Shown here piece by piece: positions 1-12,452 of a stretch of DNA of 64,000 nt. How positions within the stretch are numbered: position 1 is the stretch's first letter; the number at the start of each line of letters is the position of its first letter. A model generated the notes under the pieces. It searched no databases, was not told where the DNA came from, and saw nothing but the letters and a program-made list of their open reading frames with translations. A program made the translations under genes and the position numbers. This DNA is from Amblyomma americanum (Eukaryota; Arthropoda; Arachnida; Ixodida; Ixodidae): contig NC_135498.1 of the NCBI RefSeq assembly GCF_052857255.1, positions 164,110,124 to 164,174,123 of the forward strand, in the 5' to 3' direction.

Positions 1-284
1 GGACCAGCCTTTTACGAGTGTAGTACAGCATTTGAAACAGGCAGTTTTTATACAGAATGCGCGAGGTACAAAGTTTACAAGTTTACAGCAGAGCACGAGT
101 TCAAAACACTAGGGGGGGGGGGGGGGGAAGGGAAGAGACCAGGAAGAACATTTTTTTTAACAAAGGAAGAGAGAGAATCGGTAACAATCTAAGAAGGCGT
201 CTCCTAACCTGAATGCAGGTGTTCCCAAGGGGCCGATTTTTTTTAATAACAAAAGAATAATAAGATTAAGATAATAAAAATATA

Positions 285-930
285 AAAAGGGGGCGATTCT
301 TTCCCACCACCTCAGGGCAGCCTTGGAAAGGCCCTCGAGGTGTCGCTCCTCTCAGCATTTTGGTAACAAGCGTGAAGGGCTCGACCCCTGTTACAAGGAG
401 GAAGCTACATACCAGAGAAACTGGTAGGGGGGGAGGAGGGGGAGTAAATAGGAATGCAAACGAGGCCTCTAATAAAGAAAAAAAGTAGTGAAAAAAGGAA
501 AGAAGAGCCATTGTACAAGGCTTGGTAATATGCATTCAGAGAAGGGTGGTGGCAACACGAGAGAATACAAAATAGGACATTTAAAAAAAGAGAAAAAGGG
601 GGGGATTCTTTTCCACCACCTCAGGGCTGCTTTGGAAAGGGGTGAAGGGCGCATTTTGGTGACAAGCGTGAAGGGCTTGACCCCTGTACATGCAGAAGGC
701 AACATTCCAGAGGAACTGGTAGGGGGGATGGGAGGGTGGTAAAGAGGAATGCCAACGAGGCCTCTAAAAAAAGAAGAAAAAAAAAGAAACAAAGAGGCAA
801 AGACAAAGACAATAAGGAAAAGAAAGAAAATTAGGGGAAAAAAGGAAACAAGAGCCATTGTACGAGACCTTCAAATATCCATTCAGACAAGGGTTGTGGC
901 AACACGAGAGAAATCAAATAATACAAGTTC
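285..930. repeat. diverged purine-rich tandem repeat, period about 310-345 bp
   Basis: Two clear copies start near 288 and 600; both carry the segment with ccaccacctcagggc, then aagcgtgaagggct, then gaactggtagggggg. A flanking part with agagccattgtac and ggcaacacgagagaa recurs at 505-570 and 850-925. Between copies the sequence is A/G-rich. The long open frames on both strands here follow from skewed composition and repetition, and I do not regard any of them as genes. The window begins inside this array, so its full size is unknown. Confidence 0.7.
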
Positions 931-1194
931 CTAATCAATCCTTAGAAGAGCACTCCGTACACACGCATACAGATACAGGATACAGACAAAAGACGAGGCT
1001 AACAATAAAACCAACACCAGAAACTAACTGCAATGAGTCGGAAGTACAATCTATCGCAAGACAAATGACCATTCAGAGTAAACAATTCATCAATGTATGA
1101 AGCGAAGCCCGGCATGACAGCAAAAAAAATGAGGGGGGATAACAGCAAATGGGTGACAATATAATACAATGCGCGACAATGCAAGATTAGAATA

Positions 1195-1310
1195 ATAATA
1201 AAAAGTGGAAAGAAAATGGAAGTAAATGTGGGACAATGCAAGTGAAAAAATGCAAGTGAAAAAAAGCAAGTGAAAAAAACTGGGGACAATGCAAGTGAAA
1301 AAAGGAAAAC
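1195..1310. repeat. short minisatellite, unit gcaagtgaaaaaa
   Basis: At least four tandem or near-tandem copies of gcaagtgaaaaaa, two of them preceded by ggggacaat or gggacaat. Open frames crossing it are repeat-driven. Confidence 0.65.
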
Positions 1311-1354
1311 TCATCGGAAGCTATGCTTGTTATGCATGCTGCCGCCCGTTCTAT

Positions 1355-1425
1355 GAGTCTGGGATAATTATTTTTGATAGTCTGGGATAATTATTATTCT
1401 AGGAGTCTGGGATAACTATTTGTTA
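1355..1425. repeat. three-copy minisatellite, unit about 22-24 bp
   Basis: gtctgggataattat (third copy gtctgggataactat) occurs three times in a row with short variable spacers, immediately before the (TA)n tract. Confidence 0.7.
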
Positions 1426-1466
1426 CATCTATTAGGTGTGTAAGCATGATAGCCGGCCTACTGTTT

Positions 1467-2230
<764 letters not shown>

Positions 2231-2334
2231 CTTGAAGGCTTATGAGTGTATTTAGGCTGCATTATATCCTTTAGTGATTCTGATGCCACGCCGCACCCTC
2301 TGCTCTCATCAAGCTGGATAATATCTCGCGAGAA

Positions 2335-2667
2335 TTATTTGCATCTTTTAGCCCAGATTTGTGTGTTCTTGATGGACTGGAAAAACTCAAGCTCGTCTGT
2401 CTCTATTGTTGAAAGTTCCATGTTGTGACGAGCCCGTTTTTCCTCCCGACTGACTGATGCCAACACCCCTTCGCAATGATCTATAGTCATTTTCAACTGG
2501 TTTAGGGATGCGTTAAGCAGTTCCTGGCTCCAAGCTAGGCTATGGGCTTTCGAGAAATTATTCTTCGACGGAGTTAGAGACACAGAAAGGACCTTGGGTA
2601 CCGTATTTGTTTCGAGGTATATATTGAGGGACTTTACATGGAGCTCGTATCTGATTCGTTTGTTCAT
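2335..2667 (-). pseudogene. possible Penelope-like element N-terminal coding fragment
   Basis: A 110-codon open frame whose middle reads KSLNIYLETNTVPK, followed by a helical, charged stretch. This resembles the leader region that precedes reverse transcriptase in Penelope-like polyproteins (a leucine-rich helix, then a 'VP+GL' turn). No reverse transcriptase or GIY-YIG domain follows: downstream on the same strand the sequence passes after stops directly into the pLTR-like segment at 1754-2230. An internally deleted element is the simplest reading. Family recognition is by eye only. Confidence 0.35.
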
Positions 2668-4018
2668 TATTTTTCCTAACTTTGAGAAATGCAGAGAGTG
2701 TATAGCATCAGCCGAGGGGGGAGCAGGCGGGTGAGTTCGGCCAGCCCGTCAATCCTATTTCACACGCTGGGCGGAGCAGCAGCGTCGCCTGAAGTCAAAC
2801 CTTGGTTTCAGAGGGGCAGGGCCCGTCGCACGGTTGTTCGCAATTACAGGTGTTTGCTGACGTCCTTCAGTCGTTGGAACCGGGACCTTCGTGGGAGTCG
2901 TTGATGGACTGGCATCTCAAATCTAAGTCGCCTGGACGGAATCCAGTGCGCTTCCCTGGATTCGCAGAGATTGTTTTTTGGCCTGGACTTTGGTGCAGCG
3001 GAGTATTCCAGATGGTGGCCAGCGGCAATCAACTTGGCGGGTGGCGGTGCCGAATTCCATGGTGCTCCCCTAGGTTCGCTGGACTCGATTTTTGGTAGGG
3101 ATTTTAGCGTAGCTGAAATACGAACATCGTGGTTCATATTGTGAGGGTGGTTGTGCTGATGTGGATGGTCCAGGAGCGGAGTGGTAGCTTTTCGGAATTT
3201 TGGAACCAATTCGTCCGTCATAATGTAGGTCTGACGCTGGCCGAGAACTTGCGCTGTCCGCTAGGAGCGTCCGGCGGAAGACTCGTGCATCAGGCCTCTG
3301 ACCGTCACCCCTATCTCGTGCCTCAACGATGGTAGGGAAACAGCGACTTGTTAGGGCGTTCGTTCTATTCCAGTAACCGACAACCTGGGGATAGGTGGGA
3401 GGCACTGGTGCGCTGTTATCCGAGTGAGAAGTTGGTCCAGCCATGGGGTCGTGTTGTGCCGCCGGATGGTAAGCAGGAGATTTTGGATATACCAAGCTAG
3501 TATGGAGACACCCCCGAAATTTGGATGGACCCCATTTGCGGCCAGGACCATAGATGGTAGGAATGTCACCAGTGAATGGTGTAAATAGAACACAATATTA
3601 AATTTTGAGCATAGCTGGGTAATTACCGAATTAAACCTCCCAGCTCTTCTGTTGAAGTGCTGTACCTCTCGTCAGTTGCCGAGCCGTCGCCGGTGGCTTA
3701 GTGCTCGTGGAAGGACTAACGTTAAAAAAACAGTTTCAATTTGAGGTCGTTGGATCCGAATAAAGTTCATTACTTGCACATACGGCTCGATGTTGTCATT
3801 GATGTCCCCGGCTTAGAGGTCGTTTGTCCCAACATGAATTATCACTCACGTAACACTGCTGGGCATGAACTCCTTATTAAGAATAGAAAGAAGATCGCTG
3901 TAACTGCAGTCTTGAGAAACGAAAGGCTCTGTCCGAAATGTCGATTCAAAATAACACTATGGCTAAATGAAGCGTTTCACAACATTGCATTTCGCCTCTA
4001 CTAGCAACCAATTACGTT
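2668..4018. other. no supported gene; diverged 115-bp duplication
   Basis: A degenerate direct repeat of about 43 bp at 2938-2980 and 3052-3095 (gaatccagtgcgcttccc versus gaattccatggtgctccc) gives the region a repetitive look. Several proline/serine-rich open frames exist on the minus strand between 2844 and 3593, but I see no domain, splice pattern or homology to support a protein. Confidence 0.4.
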
Positions 4019-4355
<337 letters not shown>

Positions 4356-4586
4356 GCTTTGTCTGCTAACAGCTTAACGGGGGTCTCGGTTCTGGCAGTC
4401 TTGATGCCATAGGTAGCATAAGAGGGCTCTCGCACAGTTTCCGCCCTCGCCGTTAGAAGACGTTCTACGTCACCCTTGCGGTATTACAGGACGTGCTACG
4501 TCCACCGTTATGGACGAGGGTAGCGCTGGTGAACACTCTCAAGGTTCGCTTACACGCAAAACATAAATACGGACGAAAGCAGCAGA
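4356..4586. other. no supported gene between SINE copies
   Basis: Unique-looking sequence containing a partial repetition of gacgttctacgt and gacgtgctacgt. Nothing else is recognisable. Confidence 0.4.
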
Positions 4587-4794
4587 TTGGACAGCCGTCG
4601 CCGTAGCTCAGTTGGTAAGAGCCCCGGACGCGATATTCGGAGGTCGTGGGTTCGGATCCCACCAGCGGCATGGTTGTTTTTCCTGCTGATTTATAAGTAA
4701 CTCCCTTTAAAAAAGGTACAATTGATTGACATTAGAAAATAAAAATATAGAAAACCTTCCCCCATGCACCTTGGTTTCAGTGACTGTTGCTTCC

Positions 4795-4796
<2 letters not shown>
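4587..4796 (+). mobile_element. tRNA-derived SINE, Ruka-like, near full length
   Basis: RNA polymerase III internal promoter boxes are intact: A box tagctcagttgg at 4604-4615 and B box gggttcggatccc at 4648-4660, spaced as in a tRNA. The cloverleaf is not a functional tRNA gene, because the 3' acceptor side runs into the SINE body (catggttgtttttcctgctg). The copy ends where the (TA)n tract starts, so the microsatellite occupies the position of the SINE 3' tail. Confidence 0.85.

Positions 4797-4887
<91 letters not shown>
4797..4887. repeat. (TA)n microsatellite
   Basis: Pure TA dinucleotide lying between the SINE 3' end and the left tip of the 1.19-kb palindrome. Confidence 0.95.
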
Positions 4888-4890
<3 letters not shown>

Positions 4891-6078
4891 TTTAAGAGAA
4901 GTGGGCACTTCTACAAAGACACTTTTATTTATCAACGTTTCGACCGCGGTGCGGTCTTCTTCAGGACAGTAGTGGTCTCGCGTCAGATGGACGTTTTAAG
5001 TTTGTGAGCTCAAGAGGAGGGAGAAAGGAGTGTTACACGCAAATAGCAACAACGGTTCAAAAAACTGAAAAAAAGAAAATAAAGATGGGGGTGCGGGGAG
5101 CAGACCGGGACAATATTGGGGGAGGAAGCAAAAAAATAGAAATAAAATAAAAAAGGGGGGAAAACTAGTATAGTAAGGAAGGGTGGGGTACAAAAGGAGA
5201 TGGCGAAACGAGAGAAAGGGAGAGGAAGACGGTGCGGGGGACATAGGCAGCACGGAAACAAAACACAAACAAAATGCACAAACACAAAGGGCGCCGCTGC
5301 AGATGCGTGGCCAAAGAGGAGCCGCTGCGCAAATGACACTGGCAGTGACGAACAGGCCAAACCAGGCGCCTTTTGGGGGTCTCACTAATTTCCGGTGAGC
5401 CGAGGGCTAGAACGTTAAGGAAGGAGTGGGCTATGTTAACGAGAACATGTCTAAGAACTTACTCACGGGGTCTGGGTTTCACTGAACAACCCAGACCCCG
5501 TGAGTAAGTTCTTAGACATGTGCTCGTTAACGTAGCCCACTCCTTCCTTAACGTTCTAGCCCTCGGCTCACCGGAAATTAGTGAGACCCCCAAAAGGCGC
5601 CTGGTTTGGCCTGTTCGTCACTGCCAGTGTCATTTGCGCAGCGGCTCCTCTTTGGCCACGCATCTGCAGCGGCGCCCTTTGTGTTTGTGCATTTTGTTTG
5701 TGTTTTGTTTCCGTGCTGCCCATGTCCCCCGCACCGTCTTCCTCTCCCTTTCTCTCGTTTCGCCATCTCCTTTTGTACCCCACCCTTCCTTACTATACTA
5801 GTTTTCCCCCCTTTTTTATTTTATTTCTATTTTTTTGCTTCCTCCCCCAATATTGTCCCGGTCTGCTCCCCGCACCCCCATCTTTATTTTCTTTTTTTCA
5901 GTTTTTTGAACCGTTGTTGCTATTTGCGTGTAACACTCCTTTCTCCCTCCTCTTGAGCTCACAAACTTAAAACGTCCATCTGACGCGAGACCACTACTGT
6001 CCTGAAGAAGACCGCACCGCGGTCGAAACGTTGATAAATAAAAGTGTCTTTGTAGAAGTGCCCACTTCTCTTAAATCT
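4888..6078. mobile_element. near-perfect 591-bp inverted repeat (palindromic element)
   Basis: Left arm 4888-5478 and right arm 5488-6078 are reverse complements with no net gap: paired positions always sum to 10966. I count about three mismatches, at left-arm positions near 5242, 5434 and 5444. The 9-bp spacer is 5479-5487. Each arm holds a purine- or pyrimidine-rich stretch and the motif ctgaagaag, gaccgc, acc, gcggtc, gaaacgttgataaataaaag (right arm 6003-6045). Both sides are flanked by (TA)n. Open frames of 116-129 codons occur in mirror pairs and look like noncoding read-through. Inverted pLTRs of a Penelope-like element are my preferred reading; a recent inverted duplication or assembly fold-back is the alternative. 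Confidence 0.85.
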
Positions 6079-6111
6079 TTATTCTGCGGAGCCAACGCAA
6101 CCTACGTTCGT

Positions 6112-6393
<282 letters not shown>

Positions 6394-6472
6394 CTGCCTC
6401 CTCTTCTGCAGCATCGCCACAATGCGGCTAGGAGAGAAATATCAGCAAAATACAGCTGCAGTGAGCTGCTGT

Positions 6473-9400
6473 TCAGTCAGGGACTCTGTCGTAGTAAGGC
6501 TTCATGCGAACAATGTGCACGACTTCAGCACGGTGCGACCGGTGCGATAAGCAAGCCGCTTGGACGGAAGTAACTGCATAAGTCACGTCACTGATGCAGG
6601 GCACTACTTCGTAAGGGCCGAAGTATCTGCGCAGCAACTTTTCAGAAAGGCCGCGGTGACGAACAGGTGTCCACACCAACACCAAGTCGCCAGGCGCGTA
6701 ACTCACGAAGTGCCGCCTGAGGTTGTACCATGCGCCGTAAATCTCCTGTTGGCGGTTAATTCACATGCGTGCCAATTGCCGCGCTTCCTCAGCACGCTGA
6801 ACGAAGTTGTCTGCGTCGAGGTCAGCGGCAGAGTCGCAGTAGGGGTCAGCGGGCAACATAGCATCCAACCGAGTGGTCACTTGCCGACCGAAGACAAGCT
6901 GAAAGGGGGTCAGTCGGGTTGTCTCCTGCAGGGCGGTGTTGTAGGCAAACGTTACGTACGGAAGAATGGCATCCCAAATTCGATGCTCGACGTCAACATA
7001 CATAGAAAGCATGTCGGCTAGAGTGCGGTTTAGTCGCTCTACCAATCCGTTTGTGGGTAATAGGCCGTAGCACGTCGATGGCTGGTGTGCGTCAGAGTCA
7101 TCACGGACTGGGTTGAGCGGGCTGTGAAAGCAGTTCCTCGGTCAGCAACAACAAAGGCGGGGCTCTATGACTCAGGACAATGTTGTGTACGAAGAACTGC
7201 GCCACATCAGCAGCAGTGCCTTTGACAAGAGACGTGGTCTCAGCGTACCATGTAAGGTATTCGGTGGCAACGACGATCCAACGCTTTCCAGATGAAGACT
7301 TCGAAGAAGGGCCAAGGAGGTCCATGCCCACTTGTTGAAAAGGGGTCTTCGGTGGTCCGACGGGGTGAAGAAATCCGGCTGGTTTCAACGGAGGAGACCT
7401 ACGACATTGACAGTCGCGGCATGTTTTTACGTAGGCTCGCACTGATGGGAGTAACCTGGGCCAATAATACTTCTGCTTAATGCGCGCGAGTGTACGACTT
7501 ACTCCGAGATGGCCGGCGGAGGGTGCATCATGACAGGCACTAAAAATCTCTGGCCGCAGCTGTGATGGTACGACAAGCAGCAACGCTTCTCGGTTGCTGG
7601 AAAAGTTGCGGTTGTAGAGAACACCAGATTGTAAAGTTAAGGTGTGGAGCCAGCGACGAAAAACAGGCGGGATGCGAGCGTCGACGCCTTCGAGGTAATC
7701 GATGAGCGCCGCCAACTCCGAGTCCGCCCGCTGAAGCTGTGCCATTTGGGTGGTACTAATAGCGCCCAGGAAATGAAAATCATCGGCGGGTTCCTCGGGA
7801 ACGATTGTGATAGGCGCACGCGACAAGCAATCTGCATCCTGATGCTTATGGCCTGACTTGTAGACGACTGTTAAGTCGTATTCTTGCAAGCGTAAGCTCC
7901 ATCTAGCCAAGCATCCTGAGGGGTCTTTGAGGCTCGCCAGTCAGCATAAGTAGAGTGGTGGCTTACAGCACGGAAGGTTCGCCCGTAGAGGTACGGCCGG
8001 AACTTGCTGATGGCCCATATCACGGCAAGGCACTCTTTCTCCGTCGTAGAATTATTGGTCTCGGCGCGCGTAAGTGTTCGGCTGGCATAACTGGTGACCC
8101 GCTCTGCACCGTCTTGCCACTGGATCCGTATTGCACCAAGGCCGACATTGCTGGCATCAGTGTGGATGTCCGTGGCAGCGTGTTCATCGAAATGGGCGAG
8201 TATCGGAGTACGTTGTAGACGGTTGCGAAGCTCGACAAATGCACCCTCTTGGTCGCTTCCCCACATGAAGGGCGTGTCGTCTCGAGTCAGTGAATTTAAC
8301 GGTTCGGCGATTCACGAGAAATCTTGAACAAAGCGCCGATAATACGACCACAGACCCCAAAACCGGCGAAAAGCCTTCTTGTCACTTGGGCGTGAAAAAC
8401 CTTAAACGGCAGCAGTCTTGTCAGGGTCCGGGTGAACACCTTGTGCGCTGACAACGTGACCAAGAAAGCGAAGTTCTTCAAAGCCAAAATTTCATTTCTC
8501 GGCTTTGATGGTGAGTTGTGCGAATTTGAGTGCTTGTAGCACAATGCACAACCGCTCCAAGTGTTGGTCAAATGTGGTCGAAAATATAACGACATCGTCC
8601 AGGTACACAGGGCAGGACTGCCACTTCAAGCCGGAGAGAACGGTGTCCATCATTGGTTGGAACGTGGCCGGTGCTGAGCACAGACCAAATGGGAGCACCT
8701 TAAACTCATACAGTTCGTCGGGCGTCACGAAAGCTGTCTTCTCCCGGTCCCTTTCATACACTTCGATCTGCCAGTACCCACTTTTAAGATCTAAGGACGA
8801 TGAGTATCGGGCGTCCCGCAATCGGTCGAGCGCGTGGTCTATCCTGGGCACTGGGTAAACGTCCTTTTTGGTCACGTTATTAAGTTTTCGATAGTCAACA
8901 CAGAAACGCAGAGTATTGTCCTTTTTTTTACAAGAACCACAGGCGATGCCCATTGGCTAATGGACGGCTGAATGACATCGTCCCCAATCATTTCGGCAAC
9001 TTGATTTTGAAAGGCTTCTCGCACCATCGGCGAAACACGGTAGGAGCGCTGGTAGACGGGTCGCGTAGTCGCATCAGTGATGATACGGTGCTTGGCGAGC
9101 GGAGTGCGGCCGACCTTCGAACACGTAGCGAAACAGTCCGTAAAGTCTGCCAAGAGGTCCGACAGAAGATCCTTCTGAACAGATGGCAAGGCAGGATTTA
9201 TTTTGACTTACTGAAGGGTGTGGTGTGGGCCAGCATTGTCTGGAGTGGATCCTCCCGCGGTGCACAAACCTGGAACCTCAGCAATGTAGTGAAGGAAGGC
9301 AATAGCCGTGCCTCTGACGAGGTGCTGATATTCGTTGGAAACGTTGGTCAGGAGGACGTTGGTACGGCTGTCACGTAGATGGACGAGACATCGGGAAACA

Positions 9401-9890
9401 ACAAGGCCCCGCTCAAGCAGCAGTGGAGTATGGCCATCTGCCGGGCCCTCGTAGTCGTGGAATAGGTCGTTCCGCACGAGCACCAGGATACTGCACCGCG
9501 GCGGCGCCGTGACGTCATTCTCGACATTGCAAGGATCTCGGGAGTCAAAGCGGGCCACGGCCTGTTTGGTCGAGAACGTGACACGTGCGTCCGTAAAGTC
9601 AATCACAGCACCGTTCACCTGCAGAAAGTCGATCCCCAGAATCAAGTGTCTGGAAAACTCAGAGAGCACGACAAATTCACCTACGTACGTGGAGCCACAA
9701 ATTCCAACCCTAGCCGTGCACTTGCCGACAGGGCAAATTAAGTGGCCACCAGCGGTACGCAAGGGGGTACCGGTCCACGCTGTCAGAACCTTTTAAGGTC
9801 TCCAGCAAAGGCACATCTCATAACGGAATAATCAGCACCGGTATAGAGCAGCGCGGTAACCTAAGTGCCACCAATTGTCACCCGCAAATC
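6473..9890 (-). pseudogene. gypsy A pol: protease, reverse transcriptase, RNase H, integrase (broken)
   Basis: The coding order from high to low coordinate is as follows. Protease: around 9843 the retropepsin motif reads YTGADYSV, with Tyr where the catalytic Asp should be; the flap-distal ILGIDFL is present near 9650. Reverse transcriptase: about 8490-9190, in two frames, with YLDDVV intact near 8590-8605. RNase H: about 7870-8270, with HTDAS and the usual tether motif. Integrase: HHCC zinc region and core about 7100-7910, then 6761-7045, then the GPY/F module 6473-6706 (FGPYEVV). The pieces are separated by at least five frameshifts or stops. In life pol copies the RNA genome and inserts the cDNA; here it is dead. 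Confidence 0.9.
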
Positions 9891-10015
9891 GGATGCAGCG
9901 TATCGGATACTGTTGCTGCCTCTCTCTATCCAGGTATCATCCGCTCAATGGTTCCGCGATGCAGGATCTTGACACATCTCGACGTCAGCGGCCTTGCCAG
10001 CACAGGTCGCTAGTG

Positions 10016-11516
10016 TTAGGTTTTCCGACGAGGACTTGGTGAGCGACGGCCAGCGGAACTACTCTGGCGGCCGGGGCTGGACGCACGAGAGCGGAGAGGC
10101 GAAGGCGAACGGGACTCGCGCCTTCCAGAGTAAACACGGTTCTGGCGCGCCCAGAGATGCTCCGCAATCTCCGGCGGTCGTTCATCGTTCTGAGGACAAG
10201 GTGCGTCAGGACGGAAACCGCGAAGACCCACTTGGTGGCACGGATAGGCTCGGTAGAGATGACCGGGCTCCGCACAGTGGTAGCACAGAGGCCTACGGTC
10301 CGGTGTTCGCCATAAATCTGACTCCCGAGGACGTGGCTGAGCTGTAGCAGGGGCAGTTGCATAATATGGGGTGGTGCTACTGACAGCAGACGTCGAGGGA
10401 ACAGCGGAGCCAAGTGCGGTTGCGTGACATGTGCAAATGCTGCTCATGGCAGGTGTCGGAGTAGCGGGACCGTAGCCAGCCGAGCGACGTACAACGGATG
10501 CATATTTGGGTCGGGCATCGAACTGGGGCGGCGCTTCGGGAACCGGAGGCGCGTGCGCAACCTGCCACACTTCGTCCCTGACGACTTCTGTCAGCGCTGC
10601 CAGGGGCCCAGGCGCAACCTGGGGCAGACGGAGCCGTTGGAGTTCCTCCCGAACAACTGACCGAATCAGTTCGCGCAATGTGTCTGTACTACTGCCTAGG
10701 CACGACGAAAAGTTATCGGGCTCAATGCTGTTGATGTCCTGATTGTACTGGCGGGCCCGTTGTTGGAGCGTCGTCTCCATGGTGGTCGCCTCGGTGAGAA
10801 ATTCCGCTTCAGTGCGGGGTGGGCCGCGTACGAGGCCTGAGAAGAGCTCCTGCTTAACCCCTCGCATCAGATGGCGAAGCTTCTTCTCAGTCATGTTGGG
10901 ATCGGCACAATTTAATAGACGGGCCATGTCCTCGATATACATGCGCAATTTCATTCGTGCGCTGGTTTCGGGAGTGCAGAGCAGCTACAGCCTTCTCACG
11001 GCAATCGGCGTTCGGGAATGTAGCCAGGAGATTCTGGCAAAACGTCTCCCAGACGGGAAGGGTAGTCTCGTGGTTTTCAAACCACGTCCGGGCAGATTCT
11101 TCCGGAGCAAATTATACGTTGTGGACCTTGTGCTCGTCGCTCTAGCCGTTGTAGCGGGCGACCCGCTCGAAGGTCTCCAGCCAATCCTCAGCATCTTCGA
11201 AAACGTCACAGTGAACACATGGCGGTGTTCGTGGTAGGTGGCAAAGGATCGGCGCCAGGAGCCGGGGATCAGTGGCCATGGCAGTTGGACTCACTCGGCT
11301 AGGCTGGGTCGGCGCCGGGGGCCCGGTGTCAGTAGCCACGTCAGTTAGACTCGGTGGCCGAGGCTGCGTCGTTCTTCTGGGCGGGGGAAGGGGCCTAAAT
11401 TCAGGCGACTCTCCGCGGATACGGCGGCTGGGTCGCTGGTGGACAGGTGTGAGGTCCGTTGTGATGCAGAGCGGAGTTGGGCAGTCGGGAAGCGTTACCC
11501 AGCACTGCTCCACCAA
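10016..11516 (-). pseudogene. gypsy A gag (broken)
   Basis: The N-terminal proline-rich part is 11142-11516, a middle part 10985-11218, and the capsid/nucleocapsid part 10016-10954. The nucleocapsid shows a CCHC knuckle, CYHCAEPGHLYRAYPC, in which the fourth ligand is Tyr (codon at 10244-10246) instead of Cys; the sister element B keeps Cys there. Capsid and nucleocapsid are in different frames from the N-terminus, so no single Gag can be made. The start lies just downstream of the primer-binding site, as usual. Confidence 0.8.
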
Positions 11517-11517
11517 A
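11502..11517 (-). other. primer-binding site of gypsy A
   Basis: On the element's strand the LTR is followed by TTTGGTGGAGCAGTGC. TGGTGGAG would pair with a tRNA 3' end of CUCCACCA. Element B uses the same first eleven bases, TTTGGTGGAG plus G or C. I could not assign the tRNA. Confidence 0.6.
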
Positions 11518-11658
11518 TGTTACGAGCCATTCGAAGGAGAACCTCCGGAGACTAGACGCAAAACTGTGGCAGTCCCTATGTGGTCTGAGCGCGAGAGCGG
11601 GAAAAATCTTTCTCCACGGATGCAGGCGCTTTTTCTTCTTCCACAGTGGCACGTAACA
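11518..11658 (-). repeat. 5' LTR of gypsy A
   Basis: 141 bp, tgttacgagccattc to ggcacgtaaca, with TG...CA ends and a short inverted terminal match (TGTTACG/CGTAACA). It is followed by ATAT. It is about 10 bp shorter than the 3' LTR because of small deletions in a pyrimidine stretch. Confidence 0.9.
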
Positions 11659-11732
<74 letters not shown>

Positions 11733-11740
11733 TAGATAGA
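11659..11740. repeat. (TA)n followed by (GATA)3
   Basis: A TA tract ending in gatagatagat, between the gypsy A LTR and the next SINE head. Confidence 0.9.
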
Positions 11741-11995
11741 TTGGACAGCCGCCGCCCTAGCTCAGTTGGTAGACCACCGGACACAAAATTCGGAGGTCAT
11801 GGGTTCGGATTCCACCGGCGACATGCTTGTTTTTATGCGGCTTTATATGTAATTCTCTTCGAGCTACAGAAAAATGGAAGTATTATTCTCCTATTCATCA
11901 GCACTAAAAGTGAAATAAACAGGAACATTCCCCTACGCACCCTGGTTTCACTGACTGATGGCTTCCTTCATTTGTTTTAAAATGGAGCCCCTACT
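11741..11995 (+). mobile_element. tRNA-derived SINE, Ruka-like, diverged copy
   Basis: A box tagctcagttgg (11758-11769) and B box gggttcggattcc (11801-11813), then the family body with catgcttgttttt, ctttatatgtaattc, a mutated middle, and gcaccctggtttcactg, gatggcttcc. It is clearly older than the 4.6-kb copy: the body is about 75 percent similar by eye. Like the other copies it starts beside a TA tract. Confidence 0.8.
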
Positions 11996-12224
11996 GCAAG
12001 AAAGCAACTGAGAATCAAGTGAAAAGCGCAATGAGTAGAGCAAGGAGAGATTCTTTAAATGCACAAAATAAATATTGCTTACTTAATTTTTTTATGCACA
12101 TTCGAATCCAGGATTAGAAAATGGTTCAGGGTAAAGAGAAGATGAAGCTTTAACTAATGTCGGGTGCCCATTCATAGCAGCATCATCATTATCATCACCA
12201 TGCCCCGCACATCAGTCTTCTCAC

Positions 12225-12452
12225 GTAACATAAATATGTCGTTGGTCTCAAGCCACATTATGTGCAAGCCACAAACGAGGTCAAGCAGTGATTCCATGAA
12301 CGAGTGCTTCAAGGATCCGAGGTTCTCTTCAGAAGGCCTGTAAGCGGTGCGGAAGTACCTTGACATAACCACAAGCAGGAGCCCCACTCGCAGAGCATGC
12401 CAATAAGCACGCTTGCGCGCTGAAGTGGATAAGGCATCAGCCGATTCTGTAT
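12225..12452 (-). CDS. candidate internal exon of unidentified gene
   Basis: The minus-strand acceptor is tactaattttgatggcag, which includes a textbook branch point TACTAAT; the exon ends at C with donor GTGAGA. The 228-bp exon is open in one frame, has phase 1 at both ends and is divisible by three, so it is symmetric. The peptide is a Ser/Ala-rich start, then a hydrophobic helix around ALRVGLLLVVMSRYF, then a second partly hydrophobic helix (ESLLDLVCGLHIMWL), which suggests a membrane or channel-like protein. I do not recognise the family. Alternatively Met at 12459 could be a start. No adjacent exon was found within 4 kb. Confidence 0.35.

Noticed and set aside
4604..4662. Functional tRNA gene
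   Set aside because: A and B boxes are good but the acceptor stem does not close; the segment is the head of a SINE with other copies in the window.
5010..5385. Leu/Phe-rich multi-pass membrane protein (116-129 codons)
   Set aside because: It occurs in mirror copies in both palindrome arms and arises from pyrimidine-rich sequence; no splice or domain evidence.
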